From CAWEDP01 sp963807925 (GTDB taxonomy: Bacteria; Acidobacteriota; Vicinamibacteria; Vicinamibacterales; CAVVIG01), in contig CAWEDP010000002.1 in the NCBI GenBank assembly GCA_963807925.1, forward strand, positions 1,426,001-1,490,000: a stretch of DNA of 64,000 bases. Reading direction: 5' to 3'. The notes beneath the pieces are model-generated. The model searched no databases. It was not told where the DNA came from and saw nothing but the letters and a program-made list of their open reading frames with translations. A program made the position numbers and the translations under genes. Positions 8,176-16,629 of this stretch are shown here, in pieces. How positions within the stretch are numbered: position 1 is the first letter of the stretch; every line of letters starts with the position of its first letter.

Positions 8176-8583
8176 ATGCGCACATTCTCGAAACTCACGA
8201 CCGTTCTGGCCCTGGCGGGGGCGCTGAGCGTCACGGCGAGCGCGGATCAGACGCTTTCGCTGCGGCGCGTCATGCGCGAAAAGCTGGAGCACTCGCAGCT
8301 CATGCTCGAGGCCGTCGTCACCAGCGACTGGGCGGCGCTCGAGCAGCACACGCGCGCGCTGCGCGCGCTGACCGACGACCCCGGATGGGCCGTCCTGAAG
8401 ACGCCCGAGTACGCGCGGCACACGATGGCGTTCGTCACGGCGACCGAGGATCTGCTCGACGCGGCGCGGGCCCACGAGCTCGATGCGACACCGCTCGCCT
8501 ACGTGTCACTGACGCTGTCGTGCGTCCAGTGCCATCGGTACGTCGCACGGGCGCGCATCGCGCAGGCGCAGCCGGACCGGTAA
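8176..8583 (+). CDS. small secreted monoheme c-type cytochrome-like protein
   Basis: A 135-residue protein with a signal peptide (MRTFSKLTTVLALAGALSVTASA, cleavage near residue 23) and a helical body. A single haem c attachment motif, CVQCH, lies near the C-terminus at about residues 116-120. The layout (helices first, CxxCH last) is that of cytochrome c-prime-like four-helix proteins. A role in periplasmic electron transfer or binding of a small ligand is inferred. It lies at the end of the RpoN-driven BON/Csp unit and converges on the DUF2911 gene with a 12-base gap. Confidence 0.78.
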   Translation: MRTFSKLTTVLALAGALSVTASADQTLSLRRVMREKLEHSQLMLEAVVTSDWAALEQHTRALRALTDDPGWAVLKTPEYARHTMAFVTATEDLLDAARAHELDATPLAYVSLTLSCVQCHRYVARARIAQAQPDR

Positions 8584-8595
8584 CGCGCCGCGCGC

Positions 8596-9132
8596 TCACT
8601 TCACCGTGAACGGCACCGTCGCGATATGGTGCTCCCACTCGAGACGGAGCTCGCCTTTGCCGCCGCCCCGGTCGGAGAGGGTGTACTTGAGGGCCTCGAC
8701 GAGGGAGGGCGGTTTCGCCATCGTCATCCTGACGCGGCCGAGATCCAGCCGCGCGTTGTAGCTCAGCCCCCACTGGCCCGTTTCCCTGTTGACGATCAGT
8801 TCCCATGCGTTGGGATCCTTCACCCACACGTACAGGGTGTAGGCGCCCCGGGGCACCGCCAGGCCCGCAACGTCGAGATCGGCGTCGGTGCGGAAGGTCG
8901 TCGCCGCGTTGGCGCCGGCGCGCCACGCCGGATACGTCGGATCGCGCGACAGGAGCCCGCCGTCTCCGAAGATCCGGCGCCCGCGGACCGACGGCGCGGA
9001 GTACCGGATCGATATCGTCTTCCCGCCGATGGTCACCGATGCCGATGCGGGAGGGCTCGCCTGCGCCCCCAGCATCCCGTTCATGGCGAGCGCGAGCGCG
9101 CCGGTCGCCGCCACAAGTTTCAACGACGTCAT
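8596..9132 (-). CDS. secreted DUF2911 family protein
   Basis: A 178-residue secreted protein with a signal peptide (about residues 1-23, ending MLGAQA) followed by a DUF2911 domain: SVTIGGKTISIRYSAPSVRGR, a WRAGANAATTF motif and LPRGAYTLYVW-like strands. Its biochemical function is unknown. It is the last gene of a minus-strand operon; its ATG overlaps the stop of the upstream TPWGDPDL paralogue by four bases (ATGA), so the two are translationally coupled. Confidence 0.85.
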   Translation of the reverse strand: MTSLKLVAATGALALAMNGMLGAQASPPASASVTIGGKTISIRYSAPSVRGRRIFGDGGLLSRDPTYPAWRAGANAATTFRTDADLDVAGLAVPRGAYTLYVWVKDPNAWELIVNRETGQWGLSYNARLDLGRVRMTMAKPPSLVEALKYTLSDRGGGKGELRLEWEHHIATVPFTVK

Positions 9133-10151
9133 CGTCCTCCGTTTCCCTCCTCGGCGCGCGCGGCGCTGAGAATCGATCGAAGACCGTAGTTGCCTTCGTG
9201 GCAGGCGTATTCGAAAACCGGCTGCGACGGGTCCTTCGTGAGGTTCATCGCAAAGGTCCACGGCCGGGTCCAGGTGCGGGGATCGTCGAGCGTCACCGAC
9301 CATTCGACCGTCTTCGGCCCCGTCGGCTTGAAGCGTTCGGTGAGCTTCAGGTTCCTCGACGCCCCGCGGTAGGCCGCCGCTTCCACCAGGTTCGTCGTTT
9401 CCACGACGAGTGTGTCGCCCTCGAAGTGACCGCGCGCGTCTCCCATGTACATCTCGAGGCGGCTGCCGACGTGCGGGCGGCCGTCGAGTGGAATGACGCG
9501 TGTCTCGTGAACCATCTCGTAACGGATGGCCACGTAGCCGGGCCCCTGCACGATCTGGTACGAGTTCCCGTAGATGGCCGGCATCATCGATCCCGGGATG
9601 CCGCGGGTGATGCAGCGGTCGTACAGCGTCAGATCCTCCGGGCCGTCGAACGGTCCAACGTCGAACCCGTTGCCGCCGCGGCGTCTGGCCGCCGTCGCGA
9701 GCGCGCGCTGGCGCGCCTCGTCGGTCTGCGGAGGCACTTTCCCGTCCTGCGGATCGGTGACCAGCCAGGCGCGGCTGTTCTTCGAGTTGTAGTCCTCGAA
9801 CCAGTGAATCGGGCCGGCGCCCGTTTCGCGGCCGCCGAGCCCCGGCGCGACGTCGCGCTTGCGCTGGTTCCGCGCCTGGATGGCCGCGTCGAGCTCGGCC
9901 GGCGTCACGTCCTCGAGCCGCTTGCCGGCGAACTCGGCCGGACGCTCGAACGGAATCCCGCTTTCGTCCGTGTTGTTGTACGAGCCCTGCAAATCGGGAT
10001 CGCCCCACGGCGTGCGCGCCACGGTTCCCTTCTTCGTGGACGCGGCCGCCGTGGAACTCCGGGCCACGCCGCTCTGCGCGGCCATCGGACCGCCAGCGAG
10101 AAACGCCAGCGCGAGAGCCATCGCCGACGACCGCGTGCGGCGAGCGTCCAT
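9129..10151 (-). CDS. secreted 'TPWGDPDLQG' family protein, paralogue A (intact)
   Basis: A 340-residue secreted protein with a signal peptide (about 1-25) and the conserved blocks of a family that I know only from acidobacterial genomes: TPWGDPDLQG near residue 47, ESGIPFERP, a Trp/Asp-rich middle, RCITRGIPGSMMPAIYGN, QIVQGPGYVAIRYEM, RVIPLDGRPH, YMGDARGHFEGDTLVVETTN, DDPRTWTRPW and the C-terminal EYACHEGNYG. The conserved Cys/His in the last block suggests metal or haem-like chemistry, but no activity is established. It is complete, unlike its two paralogues in this window. It lies between the dienelactone hydrolase and DUF2911 genes in one operon. Confidence 0.8.
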   Translation of the reverse strand: MDARRTRSSAMALALAFLAGGPMAAQSGVARSSTAAASTKKGTVARTPWGDPDLQGSYNNTDESGIPFERPAEFAGKRLEDVTPAELDAAIQARNQRKRDVAPGLGGRETGAGPIHWFEDYNSKNSRAWLVTDPQDGKVPPQTDEARQRALATAARRRGGNGFDVGPFDGPEDLTLYDRCITRGIPGSMMPAIYGNSYQIVQGPGYVAIRYEMVHETRVIPLDGRPHVGSRLEMYMGDARGHFEGDTLVVETTNLVEAAAYRGASRNLKLTERFKPTGPKTVEWSVTLDDPRTWTRPWTFAMNLTKDPSQPVFEYACHEGNYGLRSILSAARAEEGNGGR

Positions 10152-10165
10152 CTTGGTGCCTCCAA

Positions 10166-11323
10166 TCACGCCGTGTACTTCTTGAGCCAGGCAATCGTGA
10201 GCGGCCACGCCTCCTCGGTCGCCTTCATGTTGGCGCCGTCGTTGCCGGTCTGGGCGCGGAGGAACCCGTGCGCCGCGCCTTCGAAGACATGCGGCTCGTA
10301 CACCTTCCCGAGCTCCTTCATCTTCATCTCGGTCGCCGGAATGCTGGCGTCCACCCGCGCATCGGCGCCGCCGTACAGTCCCAGGATCGGCGCCTTGACG
10401 TTGGCGAGGCGGTCCGATGGCATGAACGGTGCGCCCCGACCGGCGCCGCGACCCGCCCCGCGGCCGCCCCCACCGGCCGCACCGGCCGCCGGCGCCCCGC
10501 CCGCCGGTGGTGCGCCCCGCGGCGCGGGCGCCACGTCGGTCGGCGCGGTGCCGTAGTACACGACGGCGGCGTTCAGGGCCGGGTCGCTCACCGCGAACAG
10601 GAAGCTCTGGTTCCCGCCGAAGCAGAAGCCGACGCTGCCGCTCCTGCCGTTCGCGTTCGGCATCTTCAACCCGTACTCGCGCGCCGCCTTGAGCCTCGAC
10701 ACGATCTCCGGTGCCTGGAGGCCGAGGGTCGCCTGCGTGATCTCCTGCTGACTGGTCAGCGACGACGAGTCGCCGCCGTCCTTGCCGTGGCCGGCGAGCA
10801 GATCCGGCGCAATGGCGATGAACCCTTCGGCCGCCAGCTGATCGGCGACACCGCGAATCCAGTCGCTCAGGCCGAAAATCTCCTGGATCACCACGACCAC
10901 CGGCGCCTTGTCGCGACGGTCCGGCTGGACGACCCACGCCCGCATCGGCATGCCGCCCACGTCGATCGTCACGTACTCCGATTTGCGCGTCGACGAGGCG
11001 AGGCGCGCCTGCACGCCCATGTCGTCGGCCGGCAGGTTCCGGTTGGCCGCCGCCGCCGACGCCGCCTGCGCGCGCGCCGCCGCCCAGGCCATCTCGTCCA
11101 TCGCGTGCCCCGCATGGACGTTGCCTTCCGCGGCCATGTGCGCGATGTGCTCGGTCGCCGTCATCGCATGGCCGGCGTGCTCGCTCACCGCCGGCGCCGC
11201 GGCGACTGCGGGAGCCACCTGATTCATCACGGTGCGCGCGCCGCGGTCCGATCCGATGGCCGCCAACGCGAGCGCTGCCGTCACTGCTGCCGCCACCGTC
11301 CAGGACGTCAAACGTCTGCTCAT
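10166..11323 (-). CDS. membrane-anchored dienelactone hydrolase family protein
   Basis: A 385-residue alpha/beta hydrolase of the dienelactone hydrolase type. The nucleophile elbow is GFCFGG, with Cys near residue 234. The acid is probably the Asp in GGADARVD and the His lies in AAHGF near 352, so the Cys-Asp-His triad is present. The N-terminus (MSRRLTSWTVAAAVTAALAL) is a signal peptide or anchor. Between it and the domain lies a His/Met-rich stretch (EHAGHAM, HIAHM, HAGHAM). A Gly/Ala/Pro-rich low-complexity insert sits inside the hydrolase domain at about residues 262-300. ATG 11323 is preceded by GGAGGAGAC and overlaps the mgtC stop. The substrate is unknown. Confidence 0.86.
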   Translation of the reverse strand: MSRRLTSWTVAAAVTAALALAAIGSDRGARTVMNQVAPAVAAAPAVSEHAGHAMTATEHIAHMAAEGNVHAGHAMDEMAWAAARAQAASAAAANRNLPADDMGVQARLASSTRKSEYVTIDVGGMPMRAWVVQPDRRDKAPVVVVIQEIFGLSDWIRGVADQLAAEGFIAIAPDLLAGHGKDGGDSSSLTSQQEITQATLGLQAPEIVSRLKAAREYGLKMPNANGRSGSVGFCFGGNQSFLFAVSDPALNAAVVYYGTAPTDVAPAPRGAPPAGGAPAAGAAGGGGRGAGRGAGRGAPFMPSDRLANVKAPILGLYGGADARVDASIPATEMKMKELGKVYEPHVFEGAAHGFLRAQTGNDGANMKATEEAWPLTIAWLKKYTA

Positions 11324-11853
11324 GTCTCCTCCAGCACGGGTAAAACTGAACACGCAACACCAGAGTCTAGGCGAACCGCCGCCAGTTGGACGCTACCGGT
11401 CCCGAGCGCGGTCCTGCGCATAGTGCTCGACGCCCCCCGCGCCCGGCGTTCGAAATACGCTTCGAGCGGCGGCAGGGCGGCCAGCACGACCAGGGTCACC
11501 GCCGTCGTCGCCGCCGCGAGCACGAACTGGCCGGCCCCCACCGCCATGCCGATCGCCGCATTCACCCAGATCGTCGCCGCCGTGGTCAGGCCGTGAACCG
11601 ACGCGCGCCCCCGCAGGATGGCGCCGGCGCCCAGGAAGCCGATGCCGGTCACGATCTGCGCGCTGATCCGGTCGGGCGACCCGCCGTCCCCGCTCGTGAG
11701 GATCGAGAGGGTCGTAAAGAGCATCGAACCGACGGCGATCAGGATGTTGGTACGGAGCCCGGCCGGCTTCTGGTGAAATTCACGCTCGGCGCCGATCGCC
11801 GCGCCGAACGCCGCAGCCAGGAACAGTCGCTTGAACAGCTCAACCAGCGGCAT
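11320..11853 (-). CDS. MgtC/SapB family membrane protein
   Basis: A 177-residue membrane protein with four predicted helices and the MgtC signatures GAAIGAEREFHQKPAGLRT and GIGFLGAGAIL, plus VHGLTTAATIW. The short C-terminal tail lacks the ACT-like domain of Salmonella MgtC, as in the SapB-type subgroup. The family affects Mg2+ homeostasis, acid tolerance or ATP synthase regulation; which applies here is unknown. Its stop overlaps the start of the dienelactone hydrolase gene by four bases, and it begins 15 bases after the likely true end of paralogue B. Confidence 0.88.
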   Translation of the reverse strand: MPLVELFKRLFLAAAFGAAIGAEREFHQKPAGLRTNILIAVGSMLFTTLSILTSGDGGSPDRISAQIVTGIGFLGAGAILRGRASVHGLTTAATIWVNAAIGMAVGAGQFVLAAATTAVTLVVLAALPPLEAYFERRARGASSTMRRTALGTGSVQLAAVRLDSGVACSVLPVLEET

Positions 11854-11867
11854 TGGCCGCTCATCGC

Positions 11868-12885
11868 CTAGCGGGCCGCTTCAGCGTCCCGGGACGCCCG
11901 CAGGATGTTCGGCATCCCGTAGTTCCCTTCGTGGCAGGCGTACTCGGTACGGCATCTGCGTCCCGTCCTTCGTCAGCGTCATCGCAAACGTCCACGGCCG
12001 CGTCCACGTTTTCGGATCGTCGATGGTCACCGCCCACTCCATCTTGTCGGGCCCCTTGAGCGTGAATCGCTCGATCAGCTTGAAGGTGTCGCTGCTGGCG
12101 TTGCGGTACGTGGTCCGCGGATTGAAGTTCGTGGTTTCGACCACCAGCGTGTTGCCGTCCCAGTGACCGCGGGCGTCACCCAGGTAGGGTCGCAGGTTCG
12201 ACGAGAGATGGGGACGGGCGTCGGTGGGAACGACCCGTGTCTCGTGAATCATCTCGTACCGAATGCCGACGTAGCCGGGCCCCTGCACGATCTGGTACGA
12301 GTTGCCGTAGATGGCCGGCATCATCGATCCGGGAATCCCGCGCGTGATGCAGCGCTCGTAGAGGCTGAAGTCCGCCGGCGAGTTCCACGGGCCGGCGCCG
12401 AAGCTGCTCTTCTGCGGCGGCAGCGCTCGAATGCGGGACTGCGCCTCGGGCAGCATCGCCGGAATCTTGCCATCGGCCGGATCGATGACCATCCAGGGCC
12501 GGCTGTTCTTCGCGTCGAAGTTCTCGTACCAGTGCGTCGGGCCGGCGCCGGTTTCCATGATGCCGAGGTCCGCCGCGTTCTCGACCGTCGCCTCGTTCCG
12601 TTGCTGGATGAGCGCCGTCAGCTCGGTGTCGGTGATGTCCTCGATGCGGCGGCCGGCGAACTCGTTCGGGCGCTCGAACGGGATGCCGCTCTCGTCCTTG
12701 TTGGTGTAGATCCCCTGCAGATCCGGATCGCCCCATGCCGTCCTGGGCGGCACGTACGGCTTTGCCGACGCCGCGGGCTTCTTCGCCGCGACCGACTGCG
12801 CCCGGACCGCGGGCGGAACACCGGCCATCAGCCCCGCCAGCACCAGACCCGTCACGATTCGATCGCGAACAGCATGCATCATCAT
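11868..12885 (-). CDS. secreted 'TPWGDPDLQG' family protein, paralogue B (frameshifted near C-terminus)
   Basis: A secreted protein of the same family as the gene at 9129-10151, with a signal peptide (about residues 1-29) and the blocks RTAWGDPDLQG, ESGIPFERP, RCITRGIPGSMMPAIYGN, GDARGHWDGNTLVVETTN and DDPKTWTRPW. As read it has 334 residues and ends at 11881 with an aberrant tail (PYRVRLPRRELRD). Removing one base near 11945-11947 restores EYACHEGNYGMPNILRAS and a stop at 11868. The lesion therefore costs the most conserved C-terminal block. The start is one of three tandem ATG codons at 12885. It heads the operon mgtC / hydrolase / paralogue A / DUF2911. Confidence 0.78.
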
Positions 12886-12973
12886 GGTCGTATACCCCCC
12901 GGGACCGGGTGTGCGCGGCCGGCCTGGACTCGTTCTCCCCAGGTGATTCTAATCCGATTCGGACGCGGCATCG

Positions 12974-13384
12974 CTACCGCGCCGAGGGCCGCAGCTCGGG
13001 CAGCTCGTACGCCGAGACCCGGTTCGGGCCGAGGCGCGGCACCAGCATCAGCCCGCGACCGGCGATGAAGCAGATGTCCGCCGTCTGCGGATCCTGCTGA
13101 GCGCAGGACGCGAACTCGCCGCCCGGCGTCACCTGGCAGGATGCGGCCCGACCCGACGTCGCTGACGAGGAAGCCCCCGCGCGCCGGACACTGATCTTCA
13201 CCGTCACGTGGCCCGCGGCAATGTCGAAGGCGACGACCTCATCGATGTCGGCCGCGTACAGCGTGCCCTGGTAGCTCCGCAGCCATTTCGGCGCGTTCAG
13301 CCCCCTCGCCCAGTCGGCGGCCACCACCCGTCCCTAGCGCGACAGCACACAGAGCGCGAGCCACCCCCACGTCGCGCCACGCAT
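12974..13384 (-). pseudogene. SMP-30/gluconolactonase-type beta-propeller gene, internally deleted
   Basis: A relic of a secreted SMP-30/gluconolactonase-like gene. It starts at ATG 13384 (MRGATWGWLALCVLS, a signal peptide start), overlapping the stop of the upstream gene as TGATG, but hits a TAG after 16 codons. The next open piece reads DWARGLNAPKWLRSYQGTLY...DIDEVVAFDI, the first propeller blade. It then passes abruptly, with a further frame change (GFLVSDVGSGRIL), into the final blade (QVTPGGEF, TADICFIAGRGLMLVPRLGP, NRVSAYEL). About 137 codons remain of a family usually near 300 residues, so the middle blades are missing. It cannot make a working enzyme. Confidence 0.68.
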
Positions 13385-15203
13385 CAGTTCGCGTCCCTCG
13401 CCCGCGCGTCGGCGGCGCGCGACGCGCTGAGCGCGTTGCGCAGGCCGTAGTTGCCTTCGTGGCAGGCGTATTCGTACATGCCGTATCCGGCATGCGCGTC
13501 AGCGGGAACGCCACCGTCCAGGGCGCGCTCCACGTCCGGGGATCCGACACGGTCGCAACGTAACGAATCGTGTCCGGTCCGACCCGCGTGAACCGTTCGA
13601 GGAGGCGCATCGACCGGCTGTTCGGGGTCCCGCCGCCGCTCAAGCCGACGCCAATCCGGTCGGTGAAGTTCGTGGTCTCGACCACCAGCGTATTCCCGTC
13701 CCAGTGGCCGCGGGCATCGCCCATGTACTGCGGAATGGCTGCCGACAGGTGCGGCCGGCCGTCGAGCGGGATCACGCGCTGATCGTGGATCATCTCGTAC
13801 CGGATCACGATGTGGTCCGGCCCCTGCGTGATGTCGATGCCACTGTTGTAGAGGACCGGCAGTGTCGAGCCGAGAGCGCCACGCGAGATGCAGCGCTCCC
13901 ACATCGTGAAATCGAGCGGGCTGTCGAGCGGCGCGGTGCCCATCGTCCCGCGCGGCGCGGCGAAGGCGCGGGCCTGGCCCTCGGCGGTGAGGGGCGGCAG
14001 GCGTCCGTCGGGCGGATCCACGAGCAGCGACGTCTGGCGCTGCGTCTTCCCCCACTCCACCCAATCTCCAGGCGCTCCGGTGGCGCCGCCGGCGCCCTCC
14101 CTGGCCATCTGGGCGATGCGTTCCTGTTCCTGCTTTTCGACGACCGCGTGCTCCGCCTCGGTCATGAACAGCCGGCTGCCGTACTGCGCGGCCCGTTGCA
14201 CCGGCACGCGCACCATGTCGATGCTCGGCCAGATCCCGTTCAGGTCCGGATCGCCCCACGGCGTCCGGGGCACTTTGTAGCCCGGGACGGCGGGCGCCAC
14301 CTGCTCGGCGGCGCGCTCGGCGGCCACCGCGTCCCAGATGGACAGCGATCCCGACGGCATCGCCCGCATGAAGGCTTCGACCGCGTGGACCTGTCCGCCG
14401 TAGACCTTGAACGCCTCCCACACGCTCAGATCGCGGTCGCTGCCGCGAACGGACCCGGGGCCGAGGTTCTGCAGCAGCCAGACGATTCCGATCTCTTCGT
14501 CGACGGCGCCGACCCGGTAGGTGATGCCGGACAGCGTCGGAATCGGCTGCGTCTCGATCTGGTCGCAGCCCGCGATTGCCGTGCACCCGGGACCGGCCGT
14601 CAACCGCCCGTTCCTGAACCGGTACGCGTCCGGGGCGAACGGCACGTCGGAGGCGACAAAGCTGCCGATCTTCAGTCCCGCCGGATACCGCGTGGCGATC
14701 GCGATCATCTCCTCGCGCGAATTGAGCGATTCGCGCACGGGCGCGATGGTCATCGCCGTGCTCGGCGCCTGCAGTTTGTCCACGTCGAAGACGACCCCGT
14801 CCTGCTGATTGCGGACCACCATCGTCTCGATCTCGGAGATCTTGCGATCGGCGAGCCTGAGACGGAGCCCCAGCATGACGGGCGCGCCGTTCTCCTCGAC
14901 GATGACGTGGGCCGCCGCCACGGCCTCCTGGACGTCGAGGATGTCGAGGCGGTACGGCCGCAGCCGCGACGCGTGCTGCCACAGCCCCTCCCCGAGCTTC
15001 AGCTCGTCGCCGTTCTCGGTGAAGCGCGCACCGGGTGCGAGGGGCAGCGTCCGCGGGTTGTGCGCGACGAGCGCGTTCAGGTACTCCGTGATGGCGCCGC
15101 GAAGGCACTCGCGATCGCAGTCTGGGGCTGATGCATCCGCCGCCGCAGCCGGGCGCGTCAGGAGCAGGAACGCCGCCGCCAGAGCCGAACAGCGCGTGCG
15201 CAT
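13384..15203 (-). CDS. secreted NTF2-like plus 'TPWGDPDLNG' fusion protein, paralogue C (frameshifted near C-terminus)
   Basis: A long secreted protein with a signal peptide (about residues 1-22). An N-terminal region of about 280 residues begins with a SnoaL/NTF2-like module (CLRGAITEYLNALVAHNP..., ARFTENGDELKLGEGLW). A C-terminal TPWGDPDLNG domain follows with the blocks RCISRGALGSTLPVLYN, ITQGPDHIVIRYEM, RVIPLDGRPH, MGDARGHWDGNTLVVETTN and DPRTWSAPW. Near 13491 one base is missing: as read, the protein continues out of frame to 13239, whereas the other frame restores YGMYEYACHEGNYGLRNALS and a stop at 13384-13386. That stop overlaps the start of the SMP-30 relic. Repaired length is about 606 residues. 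Function unknown. Confidence 0.76.
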
Positions 15204-15246
15204 GCGAGGGAGAATACACGATACGACGGCGCAGGGACGAGAATGG

Positions 15247-16044
15247 ATGCGGTATCATGACGGCGTTTTCATGCGCCGCTCGGCCGCTGCCGCCCTGCTC
15301 CGCCTCCACCGCCGGCGCGCCCGCGAGCACTTCTCGAAACCGGGACCGCGCGGGCTGCTCGTCGCCTTCGAGGGGCCCGACGGATCGGGCAAGACCACCC
15401 AGCGCAAGCTGTTCAAGGCCTGGCTCCAGGCGCGTGGCTGCGACGTCGTCACGACGAAGTGGAATTCGTCGCCGCTCGTCAAGCCGCTCATCAAGAGCCG
15501 CAAAGCGCTTCGCGTCCTGAGCGCCGAGGAGTTTTCGCTGCTTCACGCCGCCGACTTCCGGCACCGCGTCGAGCGCGACATCATGCCGGCGCTCTGGAAC
15601 GGCAAGATCGTCATCGCGGACCGATTTCTCTTCACCGGCCTGGCGCGCGACGTGGCGCGGGGGCTCGATCTCGACTGGGTCCTGAAGCTGTATCAACCGC
15701 TGCTCTGGCCCGACCTCGTCTTCTATTTCTCGGTCTCGGCGGCCACCTCTGGGCTGCGGGTGACGACGACGCGCACGCCGAATTTCTATGAGGCGGGCCA
15801 GGACGTCACGCAGGTGGACGATCCGGTGGAGAGCTATCAGCGGTTCATCACGCGGGTCATCGCCGATAACAAGGCGCTCGCGCTCATCTTCAACTTCGTG
15901 ACGATCGACGCCGAGCGGTCGATCAGCGACCAGCACCGCCATATCCGCCAGCTGTACTCTGAAGGCGAACAGCGGCCGTGGTCGGACTGGAACGTCGATG
16001 CCGTCGCGGAATGGCTGGCGCTCGGCGGGGACGGGAGACGGTGA
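15247..16044 (+). CDS. thymidylate kinase-like P-loop kinase
   Basis: A 265-residue nucleoside-monophosphate-kinase fold protein. The P-loop EGPDGSGKTT lies at about residues 41-51. The DRF motif in IADRFLFTGLARD and a lid-like region match thymidylate kinases. The protein is longer than typical Tmk (about 210) and has a basic N-terminus (MRRSAAAALLRLHRRRARE). ATG 15247 has AGGGA nine bases upstream; ATG 15271 is an alternative that starts at MRRS. It overlaps the next gene by four bases (GTGA). dTMP kinase activity is plausible but not certain, as the substrate could be another nucleotide. Confidence 0.78.
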   Translation: MRYHDGVFMRRSAAAALLRLHRRRAREHFSKPGPRGLLVAFEGPDGSGKTTQRKLFKAWLQARGCDVVTTKWNSSPLVKPLIKSRKALRVLSAEEFSLLHAADFRHRVERDIMPALWNGKIVIADRFLFTGLARDVARGLDLDWVLKLYQPLLWPDLVFYFSVSAATSGLRVTTTRTPNFYEAGQDVTQVDDPVESYQRFITRVIADNKALALIFNFVTIDAERSISDQHRHIRQLYSEGEQRPWSDWNVDAVAEWLALGGDGRR

Positions 16045-16614
16045 CGCAACCGGCCGGGACGCTGATCGCGGTCGACGGCCTGGGCGAGAGGGCGGTGCTG
16101 GCGGCCGCGCGGCAAGCGCTCTCGAGGGTCGGCCCGCCGCACCGTGGCGGCATCAGCCGATTCGACGCGTCAGGCCTGTTCGAGCAGCTCGTCGTCGCCC
16201 CGGACGAGTCGACTGCGTCGGCCCGCACCCTGTTGCTGCTCTATGCCGCCGACCTGGCGTTCAGGCTCCGGTGGGAGATCGAGCCGATGCTCGCCGAAGA
16301 CAAGACGGTCGTCGCCGCGCCGTACGTCGGCACGGCGATTGCGGTCGGACGCGCGGCTGGACTGCGCAGCGGCTGGCTGAAGGCGCTGTTCCAGTTCGCT
16401 CCGGCGAGCGCAACCCAGCTGGTGAGTCGATTCGCGTCCGCGGCCGCCGGACCTCGAGGGATTCGTGGCCTTCTGCTGCGCGCGGCTGGCGGGCCGGCAG
16501 CTCGGTCTCACCGAACGGGAGCTCTGGACCCGCACGCGGGCGCACCTGCCGAAGGTCCCGGCCCGACCGAGGCCCTTCGCGGGTCACGGGTCGACCGACC
16601 GGCGTGCGTCCTGA
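16041..16614 (+). CDS. thymidylate kinase-like partner lacking a P-loop, frameshifted
   Basis: Starts at GTG 16041, overlapping the stop of the kinase gene. It resembles that kinase in layout: a hydrophobic first strand TLIAVDGLGERAVL where the P-loop should be (no GKT/GKS), a central LLLLYAADLAFRLRWEIEPML helix matching the kinase's LLHAADFRHRVERDIMPAL, and VVAAPYVGTAIAVGRAAGL matching IADRFLFTGLARDVARGL. After residue ~128 the frame breaks near 16420-16430. The +1 frame continues with PDLEGFVAFCCARLAGRQLG to a TGA at 16612-16614. Repaired length is about 190 residues. Loss of the P-loop suggests a non-catalytic partner even before the frameshift. Confidence 0.62.
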
Positions 16615-16629
16615 CGCGCGGAGCCACCC

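Noticed and set aside
11868..15203. Programmed ribosomal frameshifting before the EYACHEGNYG motif of paralogues B and C
   Set aside because: The required shifts go in opposite directions (+1 in B, -1 in C) and no slippery heptamer or shared stimulatory structure is visible. Independent lesions or sequence errors are simpler.
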